Notes: a model not told the origin generated them from the sequence alone. DNA of 64,000 nucleotides from Caldora sp965222765 (GCA_965222765.1 CBDCVG010000108.1:186001-250000); one strand, 5' to 3'. Numbered from the stretch's first letter, positions 1-9,826 are shown. A program made the numbers and translations.

Positions 1-1
1 T

Positions 2-1348
2 CAAACTGCTCTGGATTGGGTACTTACTCAACAACGTCCTGAACAGCTTAATTTTGAACTCACTGAACAAGAAACTGAGGATTTACGACGCATTCTCACC
101 GAAGCAGGGTTGTGTGTTACCCAAGCGGGTGGGGAATCGGCATCAATCGCCATGATTGAGGCACGACTCAAGGGAGATGATGCAGCCAAAGAACTATTAG
201 AAAAAGCTCAACAGCGCCTTGGTGACAATCCTCTGAGAAATGCTTTAGCATCCTTTTACCTACGACCAGCTGGCAGTGGGGAAGGAGCAGTAGAATTTGT
301 TCATAAGAGTTTTGGTGAGTTTCTCTGTGCCGAACGTTTGCAAGAAAGCCTAGAAGAATGGACAGCACCAGGTAGGAAACGCCAAAGATTTTTCCTCAAT
401 GATGAGCAGTTGGTAGAGAAGATTTATGACCTATTGGGTTATGGTGGACTGACGCCAGAAATTGTGGACTACCTAATGGCGTTATTGGCTGCTAGTAAGG
501 AATTTCGACCAGTGGAGCTGTTCGAGCGTCTGGAATATTTCTATCAGCGCTGGTGTGATGGAGAATTTATTGATCTAGCAAAGGAAACCGTACCTCAGAA
601 AAAGACACAGCAATTCAAAGAACTAGGAATTCAATTAGGTCAACGACAGGTGGACATCTATACAGGACTGAATGTGATGATTTTGCTCCTAGAGTTGCAT
701 CGCTATGCTCTCTCCAGAGATGACCTGAAAGATAAAATCATCTTTTACCCTTGTGGCAAATACGACATTGAAGGTTTTGATCCAACTCGATTGCTTTATA
801 TTATCAGCTACAGCGATTGTATAGGTATTTACGGCTTCTTAAATACAGTTGGAGGATTTCTTAGTCACGCAGATCTTATAGGCGCATACCTTAGAAGCGC
901 AAACCTTAGAGGCGCAAACCTTAGAGGCGCAAACCTTAGAGGCGCAAACCTTAGAGGCACATACCTTAGAGGCGCAAACCTTAGAGGCGCAAACCTTAGA
1001 AGCGCAAACCTTAGAGGCGCAAACCTTAGAAGCGCAAACCTTAGAGACGCAAACCTTAGTGGCATAAACCTTATTGGCGTAGATCTGAGTGATGCAAACC
1101 TTATTGGCGCAAATCTGAGTGGCGCAAACCTTATTGGCGCAAACCTTATTGGCGCAAACCTGAGTGGCGCAAACCTGAGTGGCGCAAACCTTAGAGCCGC
1201 AAACCTTAATGGCGCAAACCTTAGTGACGCAAACCTCAAAGATATTACCTGGGATGAGCAGACACAATGGGAGAATATCCGAGGCTTGGAGACAGCTATT
1301 AATGTACCTGACGCCTTGAAACAAAAGCTTGCAATATATGGCTTGTAG
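2..1348 (+). CDS. NACHT-associated pentapeptide-repeat protein, C-terminal part
   Basis: The reading frame is open to the window edge, so the N-terminus is missing; a TTG at 110 is only an internal codon. The visible part is about 448 residues. Residues before about 260 are helical and contain the FVHKSFGEFLCAERL motif seen C-terminal to NACHT NTPase domains in cyanobacterial proteins. After that come about 25 pentapeptides of the A-N-L-x-G type, which fold as a right-handed quadrilateral beta-helix. The tail contains the WDEQTQW motif that often closes such helices. By family analogy this is a STAND-type sensor or signalling protein, but no NTPase motif lies inside the window. The domain reading is firm; the function is inferred. 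Confidence 0.8.
   Translation, partial: QTALDWVLTQQRPEQLNFELTEQETEDLRRILTEAGLCVTQAGGESASIAMIEARLKGDDAAKELLEKAQQRLGDNPLRNALASFYLRPAGSGEGAVEFVHKSFGEFLCAERLQESLEEWTAPGRKRQRFFLNDEQLVEKIYDLLGYGGLTPEIVDYLMALLAASKEFRPVELFERLEYFYQRWCDGEFIDLAKETVPQKKTQQFKELGIQLGQRQVDIYTGLNVMILLLELHRYALSRDDLKDKIIFYPCGKYDIEGFDPTRLLYIISYSDCIGIYGFLNTVGGFLSHADLIGAYLRSANLRGANLRGANLRGANLRGTYLRGANLRGANLRSANLRGANLRSANLRDANLSGINLIGVDLSDANLIGANLSGANLIGANLIGANLSGANLSGANLRAANLNGANLSDANLKDITWDEQTQWENIRGLETAINVPDALKQKLAIYGL
869..1241 (+). repeat. 15-nt tandem repeat encoding pentapeptides
   Basis: About 25 tandem 15-base units, mostly of the form GGCGCAAACCTTAGA, encode the pentapeptide helix of the flanking gene. Several consecutive units are identical at the DNA level, including third codon positions, which points to recent expansion or gene conversion rather than old protein repeats. 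The repeats also leave long stop-free frames on the opposite strand; these are by-products. Confidence 0.85.
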
Positions 1349-1501
1349 GAAATGGAAAGGAAATGGGATTAGCCTTTTTTGTCAAACAGAGTGTGTGTGA
1401 GTGAAAAAAGAGCGATCGCTCTCCAGTTTTTAGGTAAACTGAAAAAGCGATCGCTAAGTTACAACAGCTTGTTACTATTTTCACCAACTTGCAAAACCAC
1501 C

Positions 1502-2704
1502 GTGAACTTTAAGTCCACGGCTCATAATCAATATGGACAATTACCTCTTCAATCAAGAAAGAGGATTACAGGTTTTTCAGTCTTAATCTCCATCTTCACC
1601 CTAATCGGAAGTTGTCTGCCAACCGCCGTCCATGCTCAACAAACTGAAACTTTCAACAACTTTGCTGATTGGTGTGTTCACAAGGAGAGTCTTGCTTCAG
1701 ATACAAGGTATACGGTTGAGCTTCTGTTGCAGGAAGCTGGTACAAGGAACTGCCAGGAGGCAAACCAGAAGCTTTCTAACTTGACGACTCTCCATCTCCA
1801 CTCCAAGCAAATTAGCAACCTCCAACCTCTGGAGTCCCTTACCAATCTGACTATACTTGACCTCAGTCACAATAAAATTAGTAATCTCCAACCCCTGCGA
1901 TCGCTTACTAATCTGACTTACCTTAACCTCTGGCACAACCAAATTGATGATATCAGTCCTCTGGCATCCCTAACAAATTTGACCACCCTAGACATTCCTA
2001 TCAATCCCATCAACAATCTTCAACCGCTAAAGTCATTAACAAATTTGACATTTATCAATCTCGTTGGCAATTCAATTGATGATGAAGACCTTTCTGCATT
2101 TGAATCCCTGAAAAACTTGCAATTTATTCTACTAAGTGGAAATAACATTACTGATGCAGGTCTTCCTTGGTTGCAAGGACTCAACAATTTAGTTGATCTC
2201 TATCTTGATGATAATCAAATTACTAATCTCCAAGCTTTGGAACCACTTACCAATTTGCGCCGACTCGACCTAAGCGACAATCAAATTACTAATCTCGAAA
2301 CTTTGCGATCGCTTACTAATTTGGAAGATCTTAGCTTAGACGGAAACCAAATATCTGTTCTGACTCCTGTAGAGTCTCTGTCTAAGTTAACCTCACTCAG
2401 TCTACGTCAAAACCAAATTGCGGACTTAACTCCGCTGCAATCTTTGAAGAATTTGACTTCACTTAGCCTTAATGGTAATCAGATTACTGACATCCGTCCA
2501 CTACAATTTTTAACTAATCTCACAACGCTCAATCTTACTTATAATCAGATTACCGACCTCAATCCACTCAAATCACTGACTCAACTAGAACTCCTTCAGG
2601 TTTATGACAATCCATTAACTGAGCAAATCTGTCCAGTGGAGCCAGCCTCTGTGTGCATATATTATAATCCTTTTATTCATCGCGCTCCCAATTTTATCAA
2701 ATAG
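1502..2704 (+). CDS. exported leucine-rich-repeat protein
   Basis: The protein has a hydrophobic signal segment (SVLISIFTLIGSC, ending at an AVHA|QQ-like cleavage site), a short linker, and about 13 leucine-rich repeats of about 22 residues (LTNLTxLxLxxNQIxxLxPL), like internalin or SDS22 repeats. It is probably exported and binds a protein or glycan partner. The open frame reaches back to a TTG at 1379, but that stretch contains two HIP1 octamers and does not look like a signal peptide. The in-frame GTG at 1502 puts a signal peptide near the N-terminus and is preferred. The C-terminus is short, with two cysteines and no anchor. The partner is unknown. Confidence 0.75.
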   Translation: MNFKSTAHNQYGQLPLQSRKRITGFSVLISIFTLIGSCLPTAVHAQQTETFNNFADWCVHKESLASDTRYTVELLLQEAGTRNCQEANQKLSNLTTLHLHSKQISNLQPLESLTNLTILDLSHNKISNLQPLRSLTNLTYLNLWHNQIDDISPLASLTNLTTLDIPINPINNLQPLKSLTNLTFINLVGNSIDDEDLSAFESLKNLQFILLSGNNITDAGLPWLQGLNNLVDLYLDDNQITNLQALEPLTNLRRLDLSDNQITNLETLRSLTNLEDLSLDGNQISVLTPVESLSKLTSLSLRQNQIADLTPLQSLKNLTSLSLNGNQITDIRPLQFLTNLTTLNLTYNQITDLNPLKSLTQLELLQVYDNPLTEQICPVEPASVCIYYNPFIHRAPNFIK

Positions 2705-2766
2705 CTTTATCAATGGATAATGGATAATTGATAATTGATAATTGGTTAATTGGTTAATTTTGATCC

Positions 2767-2813
2767 AAAGCGAAACCCAAAATCAGATAGTTGGCGGCGT
2801 TGGGTTTCGCTTT
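2767..2813. repeat. intergenic inverted repeat
   Basis: A 14-base arm, AAAGCGAAACCCAA, is followed 19 bases later by its exact reverse complement. It lies between the LRR gene and the haemagglutinin gene. It could fold as a bidirectional hairpin, but no T-run follows, so it is listed as a dispersed palindromic repeat rather than a terminator. Confidence 0.6.
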
Positions 2814-2922
2814 GCTTCACCCAACATACTTTTGTGATCTACATAAAAGGTAACTTATTTTCTGTGATTACCTGATATCAAATCACTTAATATTGAAGTA
2901 ATTGATTTGGGTGTGGCGAATC

Positions 2923-5900
2923 ATGAAGCCAAGGTACAGTGAAGATAAGGTAATAGGCAACAAGCAACAGGTAACAGAAAGAAGATGTGGCATTAATTTT
3001 GTTTTTCTACCTAAAACTTCCCAAGTATCGGTAGAGGAAAATGTGAAGAAGCCGATTAATTGGCAACATTGTTGCTGGCAGTTGGGGATAACTTTGGGGA
3101 TAAGTGGTGTTGTCGCCTTAGCTGGAAATTCTGCCTTGGCTCAAAGCAATATCGTACCTGATAATACTCTGGGAGTTGGTCAAAATTCTAATGTCATACC
3201 TAATTTCTTTGGTTTACCTATTGAAGTAATTACTGGTGGAGCACAACGGCAGCAAAACTTATTTCATAGTTTCACCGAGTTCAATGTTGCTGTAGGTAGA
3301 GGCGCTCTTTTCTTCAGTCCTGATACAGCTATCCAGAATATTCTGGCGAGGGTAACTGGTGGTAATCCTTCTGAAATTCTGGGGAGACTTGGCACTTTCG
3401 AGTTTGTGGGTGGCGCTTTTGTGCCATCCAATGCGAATTTATTTCTGATTAATCCCAACGGCATTATCTTTGGAGAAGATGCCAGGTTGGATGTTGGTGG
3501 TTCGTTTGTAGCGAGTACAGCGGACTCTTTAGTGTTTGACAATGGATTTGAGTTCAGTGCCAGCAATCCCCAAGCACCACCTCTGCTGACGATTAATGTA
3601 CCAATTGGTTTGCAATATGGGCAAAACCCTGGAGGTATTGCCAATCAAGCAATACTTCTAGTCCAGCCAGGGAGAACTTTGGCACTGGTGGGGGGTGAGG
3701 TTACTGTAGATAGTGGTATTCTCTTTGCTCCTGATGGACGAATTGAGCTAGGAAGTGTTGCGGGTAACAATCGGGTGAACCTGACATCAACAGACACGGG
3801 TTATGTTCTGGGGTATCAAGGCATCGAGGATTTCCAGGATATTAGTCTGTCCCAGTCAGGCGTCATTACCAGTGGCGACGGCGGTGGTAGTATCCAGGTG
3901 CAGGGTAGAGAGGTGACGCTGAGCGATGGGACATTCATGTTTGCAGATACCTTAGGAAATGAGAATGGCGGGGGTATTTTGCTCAAAGCGGAGCAGTTAA
4001 CCCTTGAGGATGGTGCACAGGTGAGTGTTAACACTTTTGCTCAAGGAGAGGGAGGAAATTTGATTGTCAATGCCTCGGAATCGGTGCGACTGATTGGTAT
4101 CTCTGCTGACAGTCAGTTTGAGAGTGGCTTGTTTACTCAAACTGAAGGTTCAGGCAAGGCAGGGAACGTAGAAATTACCACCGCCGAGTTGCTCGTTGCT
4201 GATGGTGCAGTAGTGAGTACTGTCACTTTTAATGAAGGAGAGGGAGGCAGTTTGATGATCAATGCCTCGGAGTCGGTGCAGGTGATTGGCACTTCTGCCG
4301 ACGGTCAGTTTGTCAGCGCTTTGTTGGCTCAAACTGAAGGTTCAGGCAAGGCAGGGAACGTAGAGATTACCACTGCTGAGTTGCTCATTGCTGATGGCGC
4401 AGTAGTGAGTGCTGGCACCTTCGGAGAAGGAGAGGGAGGCAGTTTGATTGTCAATGCCTCGGAGTCGGTGCAGGTGATTGGCACTTCTGCCGACGGTCAG
4501 TTTGTCAGCGCTTTGTTGGCTCAAACTGAAGGTTCAGGCAAGGCAGGGAACGTAGAGATTACCACCGCCGAGTTGCTCGTTGTTGATGGTGCACAGGTGA
4601 GTGTTGGCACCCTAACTCAAGGAGAGGGAGGCAGTTTGATTATCAATGCTTCTGAGTCGGTGCAACTAATTGGGACTTCTGCCGACGGTCAGTCGTCCAG
4701 CAGCTTGCTTACTCAATCTTTCGGTTCAGGGAAGGCGGGGAACTTGGAGATTACCACTGCTGACTTGCTCGTTGCCGATGGCGCAAAGGCGAGTGGTAGC
4801 ACCTTCGCTCAAGGAGGGGGAGGCAGTTTGATTATTAATGCTTCTGAGTCAGTGCAGCTAATTGGGACTTCTGCCGACGGTCAGATTCCCAGCGGCTTAT
4901 TTAATCAATCTCAAGGTTCAGGGAAGGCGGAGAACTTGGAGATTACCACCGTTGACTTGCTCGTTGCCGATGGTGCACGGGTTAGTGCTGGCACCTTCGG
5001 AGAAGAAGAGGGAGGCAGTTTGATTATTAATGCTTCTGAGTCGGTGCAGCTAATTGGAACTTCTGCCAACGGTCAGATTGCTAGTAGCTTAGATACTCAA
5101 TCTCAAGGTTCAGGGAAGGCGGGGAACGTAGAGATTACCACCGTTGACTTGCTCGTTACCGATGGCGCACGGGTTAGTGCTGGCACCTCCGGAGAAGGAG
5201 AGGGAGGCAGTTTGATTATTAATGCTTTTGAGTCGGTGCAGCTAATTGGGACTTCTGCCGATGGTCAGATTGCTAGTGGCTTAGGTACTCAAACTGAAGG
5301 TTCAGGCAAGGCAGGGAACTTAGAGATTACCACGACTCAGTTGCTGGTTACCGACGGCGCAGGAGTGAATGCTGGCACCTCAGGTGAAGGAGAGGGAGGC
5401 AGTTTGATTGTCAATGCTTCCGAGTCGGTGCAGCTAATTGGGACTTCTGCCAACGGTCAGATTCCCAGCAGTTTGTTTGCTTTATCTTTAGGTTCAGGCA
5501 AAGCAGGGAACTTGGAGATTACCACGACTCAGTTGCTGGTTACCGATGGCGCAAAGGTGGATGTTAGTACCTTTAGAGAAGGAGAGGGAGGCAGTTTGAT
5601 TATTAATGCTTCTGAGTCAGTGCAGCTAATTGGGACTTCTGTCGATGGTCAGTTTGCCAGTGGCTTATTTGCTTTATCTGAAGGCTCAGGCAAAGCAGGG
5701 AACTTGGAGATTACCACTGCTCATTTGCTCGTTACTGATGGCGCACAGGTGAGTACTGAAACCTTTGCTCAAGGAAAGGGAGGCAATTTGATTGTCGATG
5801 CTTCTGAGTCGGTGCAAGTGATTGGGACTACTGCAGATGGTCGGTTTGCTAGCGGTTTATTGGCTGGCTCTTTTGGTTCAGGAAAGGCAGGGAACTTGGA

Positions 5901-6859
5901 GATTTACACCCCTGAGTTACTCGTTGCCAATGGTGCACAAGTCAGTGCTGGTACCTTTGGGGAAGGAGAAGGAGGCAGTTTGATTGTTGATGTATCAGAA
6001 TCAGTGCGAGTGATTGGAATTTCTCCCAATGGCGAGTTTGCCAGCGGTTTGTTTGCTTCATCTGAAGGCTCAGGCAGGTAATCTAGATATTACGACGAAT
6101 TCCCTGTTGCTCAACCAAGGGACAATTTCCGCTATAACTGCTGAGAGCGGTAGTGATCCTCAAGGTAGTGCCAACATCACCCTCAATGTCTCAGACTTAT
6201 TACTGATGCGCAACGAAAGCTTGATTTCCGCCACTGCTCTGGATGAAGCAAATGGCGGTAACATCACCATCAATACCCCATTCCTTATTGCTCTACCTCC
6301 AGAAGGACCAGAAGGTAGTGACATCACTGCTAATGCCTCCCAAGGGGACGGCGGTAGAGTTAACATTAACGCTATTGGTATTTTCGGGATTCAATTTCGC
6401 GATCGCTTAACTCCATTCAACGATATTACCGTTAGTTCTGAGTCTGGCTTACCAGGTGTAGTAGACATCAACACCTCTTTTGATGTGACACGGGGATTAG
6501 TCACCTTACCAACAGATTTTGTCGATGCCACCCAACTAATCGATCGCCGCTGTACTCCCGGTGATCCCTTCCGGCAGAGTAGCTTCTATATTACAGGACG
6601 TGGTGGCATTCCCCAGAATCCGACAGAGATGCTGGATGCTGATGCCACAGTCAGTAATTGGGTGACCCTCGATTCTGAAGAAGAAAACAGTCAAAATGCT
6701 GAGATCAATCCCACCAGTACCAATCCTCAGCGGATTATCGAAGCCCAAGGAATAATCAAAACTCCCGATGGGCAATTATATCTCGCCGCCGAAGTACCTA
6801 CAGTAACACCCCATGGAGAATGGATTCCAGCAGTTGATTGCAACAACTTCCGTAACTGA
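2923..6859 (+). pseudogene. two-partner-secretion filamentous haemagglutinin (TpsA), frameshifted
   Basis: An ATG at 2923 begins a long N-terminal extension and a signal segment (LGISGVVALAGNSALAQ). Next is a TPS/haemagglutination-activity domain with the NxFLINPNGIIFG-type motif, used for Sec-independent outer-membrane export by a TpsB pore. Eleven 64-residue repeats follow, then a C-terminal region ending in WIPAVDCNNFRN, as in many cyanobacterial members. The frame breaks near 6077: repeat eleven reads GSGR-stop, while the next frame resumes GNLDITT. Comparison with sister repeats shows that 5 bases (GCAAA) are missing from GGCAAAGCAGG. As written, the product would stop about 260 residues early. 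No TpsB gene is in the window. Confidence 0.85.
4075..6090 (+). repeat. 192-bp coding tandem repeat, 11 copies
   Basis: Eleven tandem units of 192 bases (64 residues) each run from a SESVQxIGTSADGQ motif, through GSGKAGNxEITT, to a GEGEGGSLI motif. Units two and three are almost identical, so the array is being homogenised. The last unit carries the 5-base deletion that breaks the gene. Confidence 0.85.
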
Positions 6860-6885
6860 TTTGAAAAGTTGGAAAAGGTATAATT

Positions 6886-6991
6886 TGTCATTCTGAGGGT
6901 CGCAAAGCGGAGCGAAGAATCTGAGATTTGAGCGATTGATCGTGAAGCATCTGGATCGTCTGGAGATCCTTCGCTATCGCTCAGGATGACA
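6886..6991. repeat. dispersed palindromic repeat (TGTCATTCTGAG ends)
   Basis: The ends TGTCATTCTGAG and CTCAGGATGACA are near-perfect inverted repeats about 80 bases apart. The inner segment includes GTCTGGAGATCCTTCGC. Related copies lie at about 55331-55375 and, inverted, at about 55757-55828. This is a dispersed intergenic element with no coding capacity. Confidence 0.7.
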
Positions 6992-7136
6992 TAATTATGT
7001 GACGTTGCGTATAGCGCTACGCACATACATTAGGACGATATTTTTTCTCTGTGTTCCTCTGTGCCTGGAGTGGTGAGTTTCCTAAATGTCCTAACCAAAA
7101 TGCGTAGTGCTATAAGTCCTAGAAAGTACCATTACC

Positions 7137-7235
7137 TTAACTCTCTTCTGTCAAACCGGGTTGAAACGTTGATTTTACGTTGGCTGTAATGCCGGAAATT
7201 CGTGGAAATATCCCAGAGTGACAGAAGAGAGTTAA
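7137..7235. mobile_element. 97-99 bp MITE-like element with perfect 17-bp ends
   Basis: TTAACTCTCTTCTGTCA at 7137-7153 and its exact reverse complement at 7219-7235 enclose about 65 bases without a gene. Perfect 17-base terminal inverted repeats on so short a segment indicate a miniature element mobilised in trans. Flanking target duplications are not clear, and the parent transposase is not in the window. Confidence 0.65.
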
Positions 7236-7362
7236 TGTCGGCAGAAGGCTCCCGCTATAACCGAGGCGGATTGATCGAGGCGTAGCCGAGTACCGCCAAT
7301 GGTTTAGCGGTGAGATGAATGCCGACCAGCTAACAATTGAGCGGCAGGGAATCCAAATAATT

Positions 7363-7580
7363 AGGGCTTGCTGAATAAGTCGTAACTTTCGGGTTTGAAT
7401 AGGTGGTAGGTGGTAGGTGGCAGGTGGTAGGTAAGGGAAAGAGGTGGTAGGTGTTAGGGATTTTTGACTTACGGTGCAAGGAAATTGAGCCAAAAGATAC
7501 AATTTCCTTGCACGCCTGCTAGGCATAAAATGATTGAAAGCAAAGTATGGTATAGTTTACACACTTTTGCAGCAAGCCCT
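7363..7580. mobile_element. 218-bp MITE (AGGGCTTGCTG ends), copy 1
   Basis: The element runs from AGGGCTTGCTG to CAGCAAGCCCT and is flanked by a 4-base AATT on both sides, a clear target duplication. Inside are GGTGGTAGGTG-type repeats and a perfect internal hairpin with arms GTGCAAGGAAATTG and CAATTTCCTTGCAC. A second full copy is at 55410-55626. It has inserted in the leader of the tnpB gene just downstream. It codes for no protein. Confidence 0.85.
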
Positions 7581-7615
7581 AATTATACCTGTATTCGCAG
7601 TGGGTAACAGATGTT

Positions 7616-9064
7616 ATGCTTGGTCTCATGCTAGTAATTGAAGCCAAGCTCAAAGGAACCAAAGTTCAGTACAGCAAGTTGGATGAAGCAATCCGAACAG
7701 GGCAGTTCATCCGCAACACCTGTTTGCGCTATTGGGAAGATAACAGACGGGTCACTCGTAACGACCTCCAAAAGCTTTGCGCCCTACTAGCTAAGGACAA
7801 ACTTGCCCCTTGGGCGAAAAAACTCAACTCCCAAGCAAGGCAGGCTCACGCTGATAGGGCATGGTCTGCCATTCAGCGTTTTTATGAAAACTGTAGATTA
7901 GGAAAACCCGGTAAAAAAGGCTATCCTCGCTACAAAAAATTCAGTCGTTCCGTCGAGTACAAAAATTCAGGGTGGAAATTGTCTGCGGATAGAAGGACTA
8001 TAACTTTCACTGATGGTTTTCAAGTCGGAATGATGGATTTGTGGAGTTCTAGGGATTTAGTTTGGACCAGGGAAAAACAAATCCGAAGAGTTCGAGTCAT
8101 AAGACGTGCTGACGGCTACTATGCTCAGTTCTTAGTGGATTGGGATAGACGAGAGGAGCATGAATTTCAAGGGAAAATGACGGGAATTGATTTAGGACTA
8201 AAAGAGTTCTATACCGATTCCGATGGAAATACTGTTGACAACCCTCGATATTTGAGGAAATCCGAACGAAGATTAAAGATGCTTCAACGTCGGGTTTCCA
8301 AGAAACATGTTGAAAAGAAGAAACAGTCTAACAGATACCACAAGGCACGCAAGGCTTTAGCGAAGCAACATCTGAAGGTAAGTAGACAGCGTGAAGACAA
8401 AGCTCGTAAAGATGCTTTGGCGCTAGTTAAGTCGAAAGATTTAATTGTCTACGAGGACTTGAAGATACAAAACATGGTAAAAAATCACCAGCTAGCTAAA
8501 TCCATCAGCGATGCATCTTGGTATCGATTCACCCAATGGCTTCAATACTTTGCCAAAGTGTATGGTGTGATAGTTATTGCTGTAGTGCCTCACAATACAA
8601 CTGTTGATTGCTCATGTTGTAAGGCGAAGGTGAAGAAAACACTTAGCAGCAGAACACATAAATGCAGTAGTTGTAAAACGGTATTAGACCGGGACCATAA
8701 CGCAGCCAAAAACATCTTGAAAAAAGGATTATTGTTATTAGCTGAATATTTAAACGGTACTGTAGGGCATACAGAATCCGGAGCCAAAAGCTCGAAAGCG
8801 CAGGGAGAAACTGACCTCTGGCTCAGGAACGGAGACGCTCTGGTTCTAAGTCGGCTCGATGAACTGCGAACCAAGAACTCTTGGGAATCCCCCGCTATAC
8901 CTCTAACGAGGTATAGCGGAGGGAGGATGTCAACCAAAGAGAAACGCGATACATGTTCATCGTTGCAATTGCTCTTGCAAAGATTGCCGCATAATGTCTA
9001 CCGCTGGAGTTTGTCCTATCCAAATTTTGAATGCCGCTACTCCCTGCTGCACCAACATTTCTAA
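7616..9064 (+). CDS. tnpB: TnpB RNA-guided nuclease, IS200/IS605 family
   Basis: This is a canonical TnpB/OrfB. RuvC-I is IDLGLKEF near residue 191, RuvC-II is VYEDLKIQN near 279, a four-cysteine zinc ribbon (CSCC...CSSC) is at about 332-352, and RuvC-III is DRDHNAAKN near 360. All three catalytic acidic residues are present. The family makes an RNA-guided DNA nuclease that helps retain the transposon; its guide RNA normally comes from the tnpB 3' end plus the right end. No tnpA lies beside it. The frame does not stop at the element's right-end hairpin (8892-8919) but continues into DNA antisense to aroE, so the last about 45 residues are probably not native. The start at 7616 fits the family N-terminus. 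Confidence 0.88.
   Translation: MLGLMLVIEAKLKGTKVQYSKLDEAIRTGQFIRNTCLRYWEDNRRVTRNDLQKLCALLAKDKLAPWAKKLNSQARQAHADRAWSAIQRFYENCRLGKPGKKGYPRYKKFSRSVEYKNSGWKLSADRRTITFTDGFQVGMMDLWSSRDLVWTREKQIRRVRVIRRADGYYAQFLVDWDRREEHEFQGKMTGIDLGLKEFYTDSDGNTVDNPRYLRKSERRLKMLQRRVSKKHVEKKKQSNRYHKARKALAKQHLKVSRQREDKARKDALALVKSKDLIVYEDLKIQNMVKNHQLAKSISDASWYRFTQWLQYFAKVYGVIVIAVVPHNTTVDCSCCKAKVKKTLSSRTHKCSSCKTVLDRDHNAAKNILKKGLLLLAEYLNGTVGHTESGAKSSKAQGETDLWLRNGDALVLSRLDELRTKNSWESPAIPLTRYSGGRMSTKEKRDTCSSLQLLLQRLPHNVYRWSLSYPNFECRYSLLHQHF
8892..8919 (+). other. right-end hairpin of the IS200/IS605 element
   Basis: CCGCTATACCTC, TAAC, GAGGTATAGCGG forms a perfect 12-base-pair stem with a 4-base loop. Its position inside the tnpB 3' end, just before GGAGGATGTCAA, matches right-end hairpins of IS200/IS605 elements and the scaffold end expected for an omega RNA. 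The element end is probably near 8932. Confidence 0.7.
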
Positions 9065-9826
9065 GCCATCAAAAATAACTGCACCCTGTTGTTTAGCTTG
9101 TTGCAGAAATTTAGTGGGACTAGGAGTATAAATCAGGTCATAAGCGATCGCTTTTGCTGATAACCTTTGCATGGTTGCTGCATCAACGGGAGAACTGTCA
9201 ATATCAGGATACATGCCCACAGGAGTACTATTGACCAACAAATCTGCTTGGGGAACTAGTTCCGGAAGTTGCTGCCAAGGGTGAATATTGATATTTACTG
9301 GTAGGGGAGTATTTTCCCAACTTTGCTGAAATTGACTTAACTTTTCGGGATTGCGACCAATAACATGAATTTGGGTACAACCCAACTGAGCACAACCAAC
9401 TACGACAGCACGGGCAGCACCACCATACCCTAAAATCACTACTTTAGTTTGACTCCAATCTCGATCAAGAGTTTGCAAGGGACTAATAAAGCCTGCAACA
9501 TCGGTATTTGTACCCCACCAGCCCCTATCAGTACGATATACCGTATTCACTGCTCCTACTCCTTGAGCTATGTCAGATACTTCTGAGAGTAGGGGAATAA
9601 TTGCCTGTTTGTGAGGGATGGTGATACTAAATCCCACTATACCAATAGCCTCAAAACCAGCGATCGCAACTGCTAAATCTTTTGGTTTAATGGGTAGAGG
9701 TAAATACACGTAATCAACACCCAAAGATGCGATCGCTTTATTGTGCATCACTGGTGAAAAAGAATGCTCAACTGGATCGCCAATTATTCCTAATAGTTTG
9801 GTTGTACCTGTAATCAGCTGCATCAA
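8957..9826 (-). CDS. aroE: shikimate dehydrogenase
   Basis: The enzyme reduces 3-dehydroshikimate to shikimate with NADPH in aromatic amino acid synthesis in the cytoplasm. The 289 residues match the family length. Visible motifs are the N-terminal substrate site (HSFSPVMHN), the catalytic lysine in TIPHK, NTDVAGF with the paired aspartate, and the Rossmann motif GYGGAARA. The start is MMQLITG; the second Met is equally possible. The 3' end overlaps the antisense tail of tnpB, so the transposon inserted just beyond the stop and left the gene intact. Confidence 0.95.
   Translation of the reverse strand: MMQLITGTTKLLGIIGDPVEHSFSPVMHNKAIASLGVDYVYLPLPIKPKDLAVAIAGFEAIGIVGFSITIPHKQAIIPLLSEVSDIAQGVGAVNTVYRTDRGWWGTNTDVAGFISPLQTLDRDWSQTKVVILGYGGAARAVVVGCAQLGCTQIHVIGRNPEKLSQFQQSWENTPLPVNINIHPWQQLPELVPQADLLVNSTPVGMYPDIDSSPVDAATMQRLSAKAIAYDLIYTPSPTKFLQQAKQQGAVIFDGLEMLVQQGVAAFKIWIGQTPAVDIMRQSLQEQLQR

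Noticed and set aside
839..1324. Two long minus-strand frames across the pentapeptide repeats
   Set aside because: They arise because a 15-base repeat stays open in several frames; the translated products (KVCASKVCAS, FAPLRFAPLR) have no start context and no family.
4075..6090. Regular direct repeats that might be taken for a CRISPR array
   Set aside because: The units are 192 bases, coding, and not separated by unique spacers. No CRISPR array or cas gene was seen elsewhere in the window.
8590..8937. 115-residue minus-strand frame inside tnpB
   Set aside because: It is a shadow of the tnpB reading frame; the zinc-ribbon and RuvC-III motifs on the plus strand explain the region.
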